Shown here: positions 42,153 to 55,054 of the stretch, one piece after another
Layout of the letters: the number at the start of each line of letters is the position of its first letter
How positions within the stretch are numbered: position 1 is the stretch's first letter
NCBI RefSeq assembly: GCF_037042905.1
Contig: NC_087254.1
Span: 9,285,103 to 9,349,102 of the forward strand
Length of the DNA: 64,000 nucleotides
Source of the DNA: Lytechinus pictus
Taxonomy: Eukaryota > Echinodermata > Echinoidea > Temnopleuroida > Toxopneustidae
Direction: 5' to 3'
Made by a program: the position numbers and the translations under genes
Notes under the pieces: model-generated
Told to the model about the DNA's origin: nothing
What the model saw: the letters and a program-made list of their open reading frames with translations, nothing else
Database searches by the model: none

Positions 42153-43526
42153 CGTTGGCAGCTCTGTTGTATCCATGTGCCATCTTTGCCAAAGTGAAGG
42201 ACATTTCCAGGATATAGTTCTCATGCCATGGGATAATATGAAAGTGATGTCATTTAGAAAACTTCCGACTTCATAATGAAAGTGATTTGCCTCCACTACA
42301 GGACCAAGCAACTGCAGAGCCTCAACCAAATCTCCAAGCAAGATTCCCGTCAAGCTGTTTGCTCTCTCTTTAAAAAAAATATATATGACAATATCAAAGA
42401 TGGATGTGGATTTAATTTCGACCTTTGCGTGGGGATGCATGGATGTTAGAGAAGAGTCTTATGAGAAGACATATGTGAGTGCATTGAAAGAAAAGTACTT
42501 CTAGGATTCCTTTTGCAGTTATATATGGGTACCAATAATCATATAAGCGGGTCTTGGTACAGCCTGAGGCATTCTGCAGATACGTCTGCATGTTGCTGGA
42601 ACAGTTCTGCTGGGTTCTTTCTGGACAGATCAGACCCCAATAGGCCCCATTCATCCACTCAGATGTGATCTTGGCCAACATTGAAACGAACCCATGAGTG
42701 ATTTCCTTCTGTTATGGTCAACATCGAAATGCAAGCATGAGGTATTCTCATTTGTGATGGGTCAAGATCTCCTGTCAATGCGTTTTGTAATGGTAATACC
42801 TCTTGTCACTCGCCTTAGATCTTGAAGATCGGGAAGCTTCCATTCTCTTGCTAAGATATGAGATTGACATGGTATCCTGTAACGGCATTGAATCCAAATA
42901 TATATAGAGAAAGTTTTATGTTTTTAATTGAACATTATATGTCTGTTTAATCAGACACGATAAATTAGGGAAAGAATGGATAAAGTCTTAAGGGGAACCA
43001 CCAAATTATCTGAGTGAGAACAATTTTTCACTACTATGTAGTTATTACTATTGTATATGTGCATCACCAAAGAATTTCAAAGTATATAAATATTGGCTGC
43101 TCTTAAGGGAAATAGTTTTACTATCGCCCCGAACTGAACTTGAGACTATAGGCCTAATATTTTTCTGAGACTGAAGGTTGAGGGAAAGTAAAAGGCCTAT
43201 GTTCTCAAGGTTGATTGAGGTGTAACTGTTTTTTGCTATCGACCGAATAAAAGAGCAGTAATTATTTGTTTTATATACCAATTATTTTTTGAGCAGGGCA
43301 ATAGTAAAAACTATTGCCTTGCTCAAATCATGCCAATTGGTATATCAAAATTATATAACTGGGAGCTCTGCAAAACACACCCTATCCATTCCATGTGCAT
43401 AGTTCATATTATTGACTGCCAATAAGAAGGCCATGACTGCCACCTTGAAGGCCATGATTGCCAATGTGTACAAGTTATAGGGCCTTTGTGCTGTAGCAAA
43501 GAAGTGGGAAGCTGGTTAAACATTAT

Positions 43527-43801
43527 GGCCCGTATTCTGAAGTCAGGTTTAATTTGAACTCTGGTCTCAAGTTGTTGTTTAACTATGGATAGCCAATTGT
43601 GACATAAATCTTTAACAGTAGAGGTTCGTAGTATCAGCTCATTTGAAGGATAAAGAAGATTAAAGATTTAAAGAATTGGGAAAGAGCACCGTAAACGCAA
43701 GAAGCATACCATGTGAACAAATTTTGACATGTTTGGCTTCCCATAATTTTAGCACATTTTAGACCATGTTTTAAGTTGCACCAGAGTTCAGCATATGTGC
43801 C
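43527..43801. mobile_element. MITE of the GTATTCTGA family, copy 2
   Basis: Left GGCCCGTATTCTGAAGTC and right complement GCACATATGCTGAACTC are imperfect inverted repeats. GAACTCTGGTCTCAAG lies inward on the left and a diverged match on the right. Related to 22787-23094. Confidence 0.6.
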
Positions 43802-46497
43802 TATATATTTGCTCTACGGTGACGATTACAAATCAAATGCAACAATCTCCTTGCAAACATGTCTTGAATGATATTATATTGCTCTGACCACAAAATCTTA
43901 TCATTTGCACTAGCAATAACAGAGCAACTGGCAATGCTTTTTTTTATTCCATTTTCATCAGGTCATTTTGCTTTGAATATCTTTTTTTCATAAAGGGTGA
44001 TTTCATAAATTATGTATTCCAATCTCCGCTATGGTGGACATTCTTCAAGTGAATCTCTGTTTTCTAGTCCATAAGACATGATGAAAGAATGGATAAGAAA
44101 TACACAAGGTTAGGTATACGAAAAAGGTTGATTATTTCATTGAATTGCCCTGAAAGAAATTTGTTGCATTTTAAGAGCTAAATATTAACAGTGGTCACCT
44201 AGATGCAATGTTCCTCTGATTGTCTGTTACAGTAGATTTACTCTGAAATTCAGATCGTAGTGGACATTTTATATTTCACTTACAAGTAATGTCCAGAGAG
44301 ATGGGTATATATTAGGGTGCCTACTTGGGACATGATATTTTATGTTTCAAGTTTATTTTTATTGATTAACTGATATGAACGTCTGTTGATGACAGTCCGT
44401 ATCATAGAGGCTGTGTTCAAAGAGAGCTCACTCCATGAAATACACTGTTTATAATATGTGATTTTTACGTGCAATAATATTTGGTATGTATATCCGCAAT
44501 GATCATGCGCTCGTTTGAGTCAGTATTACTTGTGCATGGTGTAGGAGTTATGTCTTCTCTGGTGATGTGTCTGTGGTTGTAGCCTTGCAGCAGGGCTAAC
44601 CTTCATAGCAACAGTTTGAAATATAGAAGATTATTGGAATGCCTGTGTTCACATTGTGAAATAGTGCTGTGTGATCTCACTGTTCCATGCCATACCATGT
44701 GAACAGAGACTCTGGTCTTTTTCTCAAGCGTTCCACATTGTTTTCCACAGTTTGTATTGTACGTTGATCAAATTTGAGACTACGATTAGTTAAGTGCCCT
44801 TATGTGTACAGTGTATATAAATAATCAGATGTGGTATGTGTAGGAGGGAGATCCTTTCAACAGTGTGTGCGGCTATGCAAGCAAACAGACTCATAGAAAC
44901 AATTGGCAGAACCGTAGACCCCCAACTTCCATGGTCGGTGTCTCCACAGTTGATATTATGAAAACAAATTGAGAACTGTAAACCATAAACTTTATTCTTT
45001 TACATTAGTATTTTTGTGAAAATAAGCCACTGATCATTAATATAGCATGTACACAAATGCATGTATTTTATGTTTTGGGGGCTTGGAAACTCTATGTCAC
45101 GAATTGCTATATATACATGCACAATAAAAGATGGCTTATTTCCCTTTATTTTTTTATTTTCTAAAATTTCATAGCAAGATGGTGTCGAGATTCATTAATC
45201 TATATTGTCCAATGGTCATGGGTTCTGATGGGATTTTGGTTAAGATAGAGAAATTCAATTATCATTCATATTTCCATTGATTTTGAGCTAGATATGATTT
45301 ATAACAGGAAAACAATGTAAAACTGGGTGATTGAATCAAAACATGAAAAAAATTGGATTTTTGTCCTACTTTCCTTATTTTTTTCAAATCATATAATTTA
45401 ATTTTCGAATTTTGTTTGGGTTTCATAATCGTCACTGATCTGGTTTCGTAACATAAAGAGATTCATGATTGATCATGGGGCCGATATTTTGCTCTTTTTA
45501 GTGCTCTTTTGTTATTTTTTAACTTTCATTTATGTAATCCTTCAGAATGATATTGTTACCTCAAAAATTATTGTGAAACTTGTTTGCAAAAAGTAAAATT
45601 TAGAAGACTCAAATTGGAAATGACTAGTACGGCCAAGTGATGAGTTTGAATAATGAAATGTTCCTTCTGGCTCGGGTTTCCAAAGTAATTTTTCAGGATG
45701 CAAAAATATCAACAAATGGCAGTGCGGGGCCTAAATGCTACCTAGATGCAAACAGACAAAGATCGGTCTCACAAAAGCCTCTCGCTGGCAAAGTGTCTGT
45801 CTTGAACAATGCACAACTGTTGTGTGTTTAATAGCAATCGAGTTTGAATGAAAAATCTACCTCAAGAATTCAAATGTTTTAGAATAAGGAAACTCATTTA
45901 CCAGTTGACAATCATGACAGCATAAGTCTGCCGGAATTGGATCTCATGGATCTTCATGGATGTATTTTACTGCTACAACATTTATTTGGAATCTGTCCTG
46001 TTTGCTGATAGTTGATAGCTATTTATGCTCTTATTGGTTTATTTCAGTGTTTATTTTATTTTATTTTGACACCAGCCACTACTCATTCTAAGTCGAAAAG
46101 ACATTTTGATCACTTGTTGTTTTTTTTTAGTTAAAGTATGGCTGATCAAAATTGTGACACGGTATTTGCTTTGACATATGTGCAATCTCTGCATTCATTG
46201 AAACCTTAGATTGAGATTTGCAATACTATTTATTTCTATTTATGAATCTTGTCGTATTTATATTTGAACCATATCTTTCAACTTTGGTGGTCATGCTTAG
46301 TCTTACCTGGTCTTACAAAATTTGGTCCCATGTCTTTTATTCATTTTTTTTTTCACGGGGGGATGTTTAATATGATTTCAACAAAAATCATTCCTGACCA
46401 GAAACAATTAAGTTTGTTCAGTATATACCATCATTTCCAAAAGTTTAAGACTACCAGAGTGATGTGTATAGTATAGTACATGTAATAAACTGGAACA

Positions 46498-46759
46498 GTT
46501 TCTTTAAAAACTGGCCTCTATAATATTTGTTGGTGTTGATTCTGTGTTTGACAAGAATGGTTAAAGAGTAAGTTCAAAGTAATTGTCAAATAGCTTGACT
46601 GATCCTTTTGTTTTCACAAGTAGTTTTACTTCAAAATATTTTTTTTAACAAAAGGATTAGTCAAGCTATTGGACAATTTCTATATACTAATTTACCTTAC
46701 CATCAAATCAAACATGGAATCAACACTAAAAACAATTTATAGGCCAGTTTCAATGAAAC
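46498..46759. mobile_element. 262-bp palindromic element
   Basis: Arms match nearly end to end: AACTGGCCTCTATAA against AACTGGCCTATAA, GTGTTGATTCTGTGTTTGA against GTGTTGATTCCATGTTTGA, and AATAGCTTGACTGATCCTTT against AATAGCTTGACTAATCCTTT. It closes on a small loop near 46610-46640. If transcribed in the 3' UTR it would fold into a long hairpin. Confidence 0.85.
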
Positions 46760-47429
46760 CATTACAGTATATTACAATTATATACATGTGCTATACACAC
46801 AAATTATACTTATAAAAAAGTTGGTATAATTGCAATGATGACTCTGGTTTTATTTTGTGAAATTTGAAGACATGAATCTGAAAAGCATGTTTAGATAAAT
46901 ATAGTATGTGTTTAATTTGGTTATTATTTCACAACCTCACGACCTGCATATGCGTTCACATTAAGGTCAGTTAATATGAGACCAACTTGAAATATGTGTA
47001 CAGTCTAAACATAAGTCTTTGTTCTATGTATCTCAGTGTGTGAAAATTACTATACGTTCAGCTTCACGGAGTTCAATATGTAAATTATCTTCTAGTTTTG
47101 TCGAGAATAAGATCATGAGTTTAAGTTTTATATTTAAATTATTTTAGACTTTACTGCAAAAATGAATCCAGCTATATATGAACTGCCAAGAGTGCATATT
47201 CATTATATGTTAGAATATTGAGGGAATTGTGTAAATCGTGCTATTTACATGAGTTTTGGTCAGACTGGTTGTAAATATCTTGTATATCTTGTGTATATGA
47301 TTACGATGTATATAGGAATGAAGAGTTACTATTTATAATACTACATTGGAATAAATCACTGATAAACCATTAATAGAAGGTACATGTTTGAAGATTTGTT
47401 AGCGATTGGTGTTTGAGGGTTTACTTAAG

Positions 47430-48195
47430 AGAGGCAGACAGAGAGAGAGAAAATAGAGGAGGGGAAGATAAGAGATAAAGAGGGGATAACGATGAAAGAA
47501 GTGAAAGAGAGAGAGGGAGAGATAGATAGAGAGAGAGGGGGAGAAGATGGAAGAATGTCAGTGTGAGATTTTAAATTGAAAGAACATAAAGAGAGAGGAT
47601 GAGGAGAGAGACAGTGGAGACAAAGATAGAAAGAGAAAAAGAGATAGGGGGTAAGAGAGAGAGAGATAAAGATGAAAGTAGTGAGAGAAGAGAGAGAGAG
47701 AGAGAGGGGGAGAAGATGGAAGAATGTCAGTGTGAGATTTTAAATTGAAAGAACATAAGAGAGGATGAGGAGAGAGACAGAGTGGAGACAAAGATAGAAA
47801 GAAAAAAAGAGAGTGAGAGATAAACATGGAAGGAGTGAAATAGTAAGGGGGTGAAAAATGTGCAGGAGGAAGGCTAAATGGGCGACAGAGAGAAAGAGGA
47901 GAGGAGGGGTAGTGGTGAGAGAGGGAGAAGGGGAGAGATAGGGGGTGGGGTGGTAAATGGACAGGAGTAAGACAAAATAATGAGAGGGGGGGACTGAGGA
48001 TGAAGTAAAAATGAGAGAGAGATAAGAGATGGAGATGGCGGAAGAGGGAGTGGGAAAAATAGGGAGAAGGTGAAGAATGAATATCGGGAAGAAGAAATGA
48101 TGAGAAGAGAGGGAGGAGCTTGGAGACAGGCATGGGGAAGAAATGAAAGAGGAGAGAGAGGGCGGGGCATGAGGATTGGGAAGATGGAAAGAGGA
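47430..48195 (+). repeat. GA-rich region with 115-bp duplication
   Basis: Polypurine GAGAGA tracts. A block containing GAAGAATGTCAGTGTGAG and TTTAAATTGAAAGAACATAA occurs twice, at about 47531-47645 and 47700-47815. Bases 47957-48193 recur at 48877-49110. Long Ser/Leu/Pro-rich minus-strand frames over it (for example 47558-48214) are repeat artefacts. Confidence 0.85.
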
Positions 48196-48204
48196 GGGAG
48201 GGGG

Positions 48205-48575
48205 GTCTTACCAATTAGGCTAATGTCAATTCGTCCAATTACCATCTCATCTACTATCATTTGGTCTATCATAAATTTTTCCACTATCCATTGCCATTTT
48301 ATCTAATTGCCATTTTATCCACTCACCATTTCGTCTGATAACCAGTTGCTCCAATAGCCATTTAGTTCATAAACCATTTGGTCTAATTTGAAAAGTGTTA
48401 ATTTGGCAAAATGAATGAAAAGAAAATGGGTATTTGACCAACTTGTTATTAGTCAAAATGGTTATAGATGAACTGGTGATTAGACGAAGTGATGATTGGA
48501 CCAAATGGTTATTGGGCTAAATGGTTGTTAGACGAAATGTTGATGGACGTAATGGCATTAGACTAAATGAAGGAT
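48205..48575. repeat. GGTCTA-array palindrome, copy 3
   Basis: The left arm repeats motifs such as TTTGGTCTA, TTTTATCTAATTGCCAT and TTTCGTCTGATAACCA at about 17-base spacing. The right arm carries complementary motifs (ATTAGACGAAGTGATGAT, TGGACCAAATGGTTATTGGG, TTAGACGAAATG). The whole is an inverted array of degenerate short units rather than an exact palindrome. Confidence 0.75.
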
Positions 48576-48579
48576 AAGT

Positions 48580-48876
48580 GATAAGTGATATAAGTTTATT
48601 CAAACCTATCAAGTAATATAATACAAATATTTAGTACAAAGGTTGGCAAAGAGAATATAAGGTCTGGACCCCATAGAAGCAGAGCTTGTGAAAGGGGCCC
48701 CTTGATGAAATTAATATAAGAACATACAAAACAAAGGAAGATATATAAAATATTATAGCAAGATATTGAAGATAAAACAAACATACAAACAAAACAAAAA
48801 TAATATAAGATAATATAAGGTAGACCATGTGGTGAGTGGACGAGTTGGCAGTGGACGAAATGGCAATTTACCATGA
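48580..48876. other. AT-rich insert between the GGTCTA array and the second GA block
   Basis: Begins ATAAGTTTATTCAAACC and includes GGACCCCATAGAAGCAGAGC. It ends with GTGGTGAGTGGACGAGTTGG and more GGACGAAATGG units. Possibly a retroelement tail; not identified. Confidence 0.35.
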
Positions 48877-49215
48877 ATGGACAGGAGTGAGGAAAAATAA
48901 TTAGGAGAGAGAGGGGGAGTCAGGATGAAGTAAAAATGAGAGATAGATAGGAGATGGAGATGGCTGAAGAGAGAGTGGGAGAAATAGGGGGAAGGTAAAG
49001 AAGGAATATCGGGAAGAAGAAATGATAAGAAGAGAGGGATGAGCTTGGAGACAGGCATGGGGAATAAATGAAAGAGGAGAGAGAGAGATTGGGAAGATAG
49101 GATGAGAGAGAAAGATTATGAATGGGCAGGGAGAGAAATTTCATAGAGACATTTAGGAGAGAGGGGAGAGAGCAATCGGGAACTAAGTAAGGAGAAAAAC
49201 GGTTGGGTAAGAAAG
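48877..49215 (+). repeat. Second GA-rich block
   Basis: Matches 47957-48193 over most of its length, including AATATCGGGAAGAAGAAATG and GAGCTTGGAGACAGGCATGG. The pair brackets the GGTCTA palindrome. Confidence 0.85.
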
Positions 49216-49284
49216 GGGGACAGGTACCGTAACGTAGGTGCTTGTGAAAAGGGTGCCTTAATTGTCACTAAGATCATTGACCTT

Positions 49285-49519
49285 TACTCTAAGTTTCAAA
49301 GATTCAAAATAAATCAAGATCGACTGTGACTACTAGTAGTCGAAAATTTATTTACTTTTAATCGTAGGGATTAACTTTCGAATATCTAAAAATGTATAAA
49401 ATATAATATTTAAGCTTTAAATTTAAATCCACACGGTTTAAATCTAAAACTAATATTCGGCCGGACACTATTCACAGCCGGCGATCTTGATTTATTTTAA
49501 ATCCTTGGAATTTAGAGTA
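49285..49519. mobile_element. Short inverted-repeat element (TACTCTAA ends)
   Basis: Left TACTCTAAGTTTCAAAGATT and right complement TACTCTAAATTCCAAGGATT continue through AAAATAAATCAAGATCG, about 40-bp arms. The interior is AT-rich with internal TTTAAA palindromes. Confidence 0.7.
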
Positions 49520-50222
49520 TATCACATCTGCCCAGGTGTAAGATTACTTTGCAGAAATATAAAAATTAAATTATTTTCACTGACTTCTGTTATAAGCCTC
49601 AGAGTAAAATACTAAACGTCTCTATCAAGTTGCTTAAAGAAACGGGTCTCAATTATTTTTATGCCCTGCCTTGAATTCTGTAAGTTTTTGTAGATTCAGG
49701 TTTTTTTTCTTTAAACATGCAGCTCGATGATAAGTTTTATTTGGGGAAAACGACCAGGAAAGAAAATTTAGTCCAACTTTGTTGAAACTGCCGGGGGCAA
49801 CCAGAGAAATTAAGGGGTAACTGATCACTGACAATTCAACAACATCAATAAAGGAACTAGATTGGCTGAAAGGCACTTGACCTGTCATTCATATTCTCAT
49901 AGCACCTGTCATTAAAACCTCTTTATGAAACCATATTTTCTACTTTTCTTTATTAAAAAGGCAGTAAATAGAAGTAGAAGTAATGGGGGAAAGTAGGCAT
50001 GTTTGGGACTTAATTGCTAGGCTTAGGTTTAGTTAGTTCATGTAGTTTGTAAACTTCCACGATTGGATTTTCAGCCTCCTCAAAAGTTTATAGCAATGAT
50101 ATAATGAATATGATCAAGTTACTTTTACAGGGTATATTTTACCCATAGTTAGCTAAGTTATGTGGTTTAGTGTGAAGTTGGTTGAATTAAGTAATTAAAG
50201 GTTGTCAAACGATCTTGAAATG
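49520..50222. other. AT-rich intergenic stretch
   Basis: No gene, repeat family or regulatory site that I can support. Confidence 0.5.
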
Positions 50223-50226
50223 TTAA

Positions 50227-50829
50227 AGGTCAAGTCCACCCCAGAAAAATATTGATTTGAATAAATAGAAAAAAATCAAACTAGCATAATGCTGAAAATT
50301 TCATCAAAATCGGATGTAAAATAAGAAAGTTATGACATTTTAAAGTTTCGCTTATTTTTCACAAAACAGTGATATGCACAACTTAGTGATATGCAAACGA
50401 GACAGTCGATGATGTGTATCACTCACTATTTATTTTGTTTTTTATTGTTTGAATTATACAATATTTCATATTTTACCGATTTGAAAATAAGGACCAACTT
50501 GACTGAACCATATAGTATTAAACAATGCTAATTCCACATGTTCAGTGAGGAATTAATCGTTGATTCACTTGACAATGAGGAGAAAATTAGAATATTTCAT
50601 ATTTTATATAATAAAATACAAAAGAAATAGTGAGTGGATGACGTCATCAGTCGCCTCATTTGCATACTGACCAGGATGTGCATATAACTGTTTTGTGAAA
50701 TTAAGCGAATCTTTAAATTGTCATAACTTTCTTACATTACATCCGATTTTTATGAAATTTTCAGTGTTATGCTTGGTGGATTTTTCTCTTTTTATTCAAA
50801 TCAACTTTTTGTTGGGGTTGACTTGTCCT
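50227..50829. mobile_element. 603-bp TTAA-flanked palindromic MITE
   Basis: TTAA at 50223-50226 and 50830-50833 directly flanks ends AGGTCAAGTCCACCCC and (complement) AGGACAAGTCAACCCC. The two halves are related throughout in inverted orientation. Same family as 3040-3480. No open frame. Confidence 0.9.
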
Positions 50830-50833
50830 TTAA

Positions 50834-51289
50834 GTATAATTTACTATTAGTGTCACCTGACCCTTATGGTCAATTATGAATAACGACCCTCATCTTGCAT
50901 TATGAATGTATGACCTCAGTATTTTATGAGAAGTGACCCCTTTGTCTCCTTTCATTTTATGAAAAAACAGCGGTCCTTCGGTGGTGTATAGTGGGTTTAC
51001 CTCATAGAGATGTAATTAGTATACATCTCTATGGTTTACCTCTATCGACCACTCAGTATTTTTCCCTTTGCCATTTGACGTTTCGGCGACATTATACACT
51101 ATACTCAAAGCGCCATATTCAAAGGGTTGTTTTGACTGTTAAAATTTTGTTTCTTTCTTGTAATACGAGGGTAATTTAGAGGTGAGTATAGCCAAAATAA
51201 AATTTGACTCATAGAAGTCCTAATTGTGGAAATTTTTACCTCTTTTCTCTTATGTCATTTGCATGTGTGTGTCTGGGAAAGTGTGACTG
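50834..51289. other. Intergenic stretch with a small hairpin
   Basis: CATAGAGATGTA and TACATCTCTATG form a 12-bp stem at about 51003-51033. No gene recognised. Confidence 0.45.
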
Positions 51290-51556
51290 TCGAGACTCTA
51301 ATTCTAAAGACTAACTAACCCAGGGCCAGGGTGCTCCGGCCCGCGAAGCGCGGGCCGGGGCGCGAAATTATTTTTCCCACCGAGTTCTGGACCGACATAT
51401 GAATATTCATGACTTGCGTCTTCGGATTGAGAGTACGCATGCGCGTGGACTTGGCCTCGACCAGTGCCGTCGTAAGCATTCACGTTGCTCAGAATGAATT
51501 AGCATCGTCAAATTACCGGTACCCTTACATAGTTACATAGGTCTTATAGGCTTAGA

Positions 51557-51619
<63 letters not shown>
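51557..51619. repeat. (TA)n run in the left foldback arm
   Basis: About 31 TA units. The matching site in the right arm (55187-55208) has only about 11, the main length difference between the arms. Confidence 0.95.
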
Positions 51620-51621
<2 letters not shown>

Positions 51622-52714
51622 AATTCTTAAACACTTATCAAACTAGCTGCCATTAATGGCAAGACATGTGCTAGGGTAGGGCTAGCTTAGGCTAGCGCAT
51701 TAACTTTACCTCAAATCTGGACCTGTCTAATGCCTAATACTAATAGGAATATCCGACTAACACCATGGTTAACTTCGAACTTGTTAATTCCGAACTTTAC
51801 GTTTGATTAGGTTTGGACCAATATTAGCTTATTTACCATGGTTTAATATGTCTAGTTCGTATACAGAACCAGTCCTAGATTTAAAAAAAATATCTTAGTT
51901 TTAGTCTAGTCTCTAGATCTAGACTCTGATCTACGCGCTATCAGCATGGAACCACTAGTGTACCAAGGGGGGGGGGGGGGGGCAGACTGCCCCCCTGACG
52001 AGTCACAACTGATCCAGGGGACGTGCCCCCCCCTTGAGAAGCCAAATTAATAATGTGTAATGTCAAAATGCAACGAAAAAAGACGTGAAGATCTTTTTTT
52101 TTTTTCTTGTCAAATTTTTTTTCAGCTACGAAATCCTTAATTTTGGGTGAAGACGGGGATCAAGATCACTGACGTTAATTTGTGCCTGACGTTAGAATAC
52201 GTTCCATGCACGCACTGGTGTACCTAGGATTTTCCAAAAGGGGGGCATATTTTTTAGAGGATATTTCGTCCGCGAAAAAATGTGAAAAGCCCCCCCCCCC
52301 CAAAAAAAAAAAGGGTCTTCACTCCAAATTATGGATTTCTTAGCTGAAAAAAAAAGATCTTCACGTTAAAAAAAGGGGACATCCGTCTTTTTCATTGCAT
52401 TTTTACATTACAAATTATTAATTTGGCTTCTCAAAGGGGGCACGTCCCCTGAATTAGTTGTGACTCGTCAGAGGGACAGTCTCCCCCCCCCCCTTGGTAC
52501 ACTAGTGGTTCCATGCTGATACAGCGTAGATCAGAGTCTAGATATAGAGACTAGACTAGAACTAAGATAATTTTTTTTTAGATCTAGGACTGGTTTTGTA
52601 TACGGACTAGACATATTAAACCATGGCAAATAAGCTCATATTTGTCTAAACCTAATTAAACGTGAAGTTCGGAATTAACCAGTTCGAAGTTAACCATGGC
52701 ATTAGTCTGCTATT

Positions 52715-55054
52715 CAGTGTTGTAGTCAAGGCTCAAACCTCCAATGCCAAGGCTTTAATACCCAAGGCCAAGGCTTTAATACCCAAGGCCAAGCTTCAAT
52801 ACCAAAGGCCAAGGCCAAGGCATGGAAACCCAAGGCCAAGGCCTGAAAACCTCAAGGCCAAGGCATTTAAAACTTACGATATACAGAACAATGAACTAAT
52901 AATACTTATGCGGCAGACATCACACATGGTATATAAAATGTATGTGAGCGAGGGGACTGAGCGAGAACAAAAATTAACCTTTGTACATTTAAAACAAAAA
53001 TAATTTCATGATAGAGACATATTAAAATAATGATATAGTTACCTGTGTACACATAATCCATAATTTTTCTATAGGCGATTTACATTGCAATAATTATTAT
53101 TACCACGGTCATCTGATCCTGGCATTCTCAACGTATGTTTTTCTCCACTCCCTGGGACAAGGGCAGCAGAAAATTATTATGGGGGGGGGGGTCAACGCCA
53201 AAAAGGCACCCATTTATCAAAATGAGTTTTTTTTGTGCAAACAGATACATGTATTTTCAAAATGAGATTATGAACTGCGTGAAGTAATTGTGTGTTTTAT
53301 AGAAATTAAGTTGAGCAAATGCTTTCTAAAGTGATTTTTAATTATAAAATAGATATTTTGCTTTAGGTTTTACTTCTCAACGAGAAAGCATAGCGAGCAA
53401 GCGGTTTTGAAAATAAAAGTTAATTCTGATGTTGTAAAACTTGATTTATGGTCAAGTATGGGGCTAATCATTGTTGAAATTTCCTTGCGCGATGTTGCCA
53501 GCGAGAATCACCAGCTCAAACTTCTTGACATGTCGTGTAATAAGACATGGAAATTATTTTATTCTGAGCTGGTTTTGTAATCATGAAAAAGATGTGTATC
53601 TAACTAAAAAATAACTTTGCGCTCGCTAATTCTTTTTATATACTGACCAGTAAAGGAAGCAGTTAATTACTGCATTTTAAATAAGATACATAACTCACCA
53701 ATAAAAAATAATGGACATTCTAAGCATTTTTTTTTGTGAACAGGAAGAGAACGAGTACATTAATTGATGCGAGTGCAGGAAGCGAGCCAAATATTTGTGA
53801 TATTTCAACCATAAAGCAACATTCTATACATTTTTGTAACTATTAGCAGTAGCCTATATACTGTACTAAACAATAATTGATGCAAGCACGATTCAAAATC
53901 TGTGATTTTCGAACCTAAATGTATTATGTTTTATTATTAAAGAAGGTATTTCTTTTTTTAAAAGGGCATATTTCATTTGGAAAATTTGTTTATTTCCTTG
54001 AAACTGTAGAGAAATGAGATTCAATGTTGAACGATATATGATTAAAAAGAAGTAAACATTTTTCCCCTTTGTTTTGTCAATCTGACCCAAAACAAATATA
54101 AAATTTAGAAGAGAGATAGAGAGAAGAAGAAGTCCCACCACCAAGAATAAACTTAGACAAGGGGGGGAAAGGGAAAGGAAAAGATGGAGTAAATGTGATA
54201 TTATTTTTTAAACAATCTATTGCAAAATTACCTTTTCTTATAGAAAGAGGGGGACAAATTTTGTTCACTCGCTCGCTTCAATCGCTTTCTTCTTTTTTTT
54301 GACAGAAATTTTGCTCTATATATGCCATGCTTGGCCCCTCAAAGTTTCTGGCTCATCATGCCATTGACATAACCCATTTGGATATGAAAAAATTGGAGAC
54401 TGCATGTGTTCAAGTTTACCAATCTTTTCAGAATATCATTAAGACTTAAAACATTCTTGTTGGCCAAAGAAAATAATACAAGGAAAATCCTAATGGAATA
54501 GAAATCAACCTTGTTATCGTTCTTTAGAGTTAGCTATGTTTAAAGTATGTAAATTGTTGTCAAAATTGCAGTCAGATGTAAAAATTATTCTTGTCATCAA
54601 AGCACTATTATCTTGATCATGACCATTATCATTTACTGTCATTATCATCATATGATTACAACACATTATCAATACATAATGCTATTTTTCATAACTGATG
54701 TATTCTTTGTTTGAATTTCTTGATAATGGTGACAATTACAATTGATGACACTGCTAGTACACTTACTACTGCTGCTGCTACTGTTACTGGTGATTGGTAG
54801 TATTGACCATTAGTGTTATTAAATATATATAAAAAAAACAATTGAAACATTTATAATTACTTATTTAAAACAAATGAAAGTAAAAAATACAAAATGCCTT
54901 GAAAAAGCCTTGAAAATGCCTTGAAAATGCCTTAAAATGTCAAGGCTCAAAATCCTCAAGGCCAAGGCCCTCTCAAGGCCAAGGCTTTGAAAAAGTAGCT
55001 AGGCATTAAGGCGCCTTTAAGGCCAAGGCCGAGCATCAAGGCACTACAACACTG
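52715..55054. mobile_element. 2.34-kb non-autonomous DNA transposon nested in the foldback
   Basis: Ends CAGTGTTGTAGT and ACTACAACACTG are perfect 12-bp inverted repeats. Both subterminal regions are packed with CAAGGCCAAGGC motifs (52728-52865, and 54895-55040 in the opposite sense). The CAGTG end resembles hAT-superfamily termini, but no 8-bp target duplication is visible and no transposase frame exists. Comparison with the uninterrupted left arm near 51746 gives the empty site. Confidence 0.75.

Larger units (their letters stand above)
42153..47400 (+). other. Probable 3' UTR and 3' flank of the ANKFN1 homologue
   Basis: AT-rich, without accepted coding frames. AATAAA occurs at 43246, 45123, 46484 and 47350, so several cleavage sites are possible. 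It contains a MITE (43527-43801) and a strong palindrome (46498-46759). How far the transcript extends cannot be told from sequence. Confidence 0.45.

Noticed and set aside
47558..48284. 218-residue Ser/Pro/Leu-rich minus-strand protein
   Set aside because: Low-complexity translation of GA-rich DNA that is duplicated nearby, without domain or start context.
52662..53003. 113-residue frame with AKALIPKAK repeats
   Set aside because: Translates the CAAGGC subterminal arrays of the nested transposon and is not a gene.
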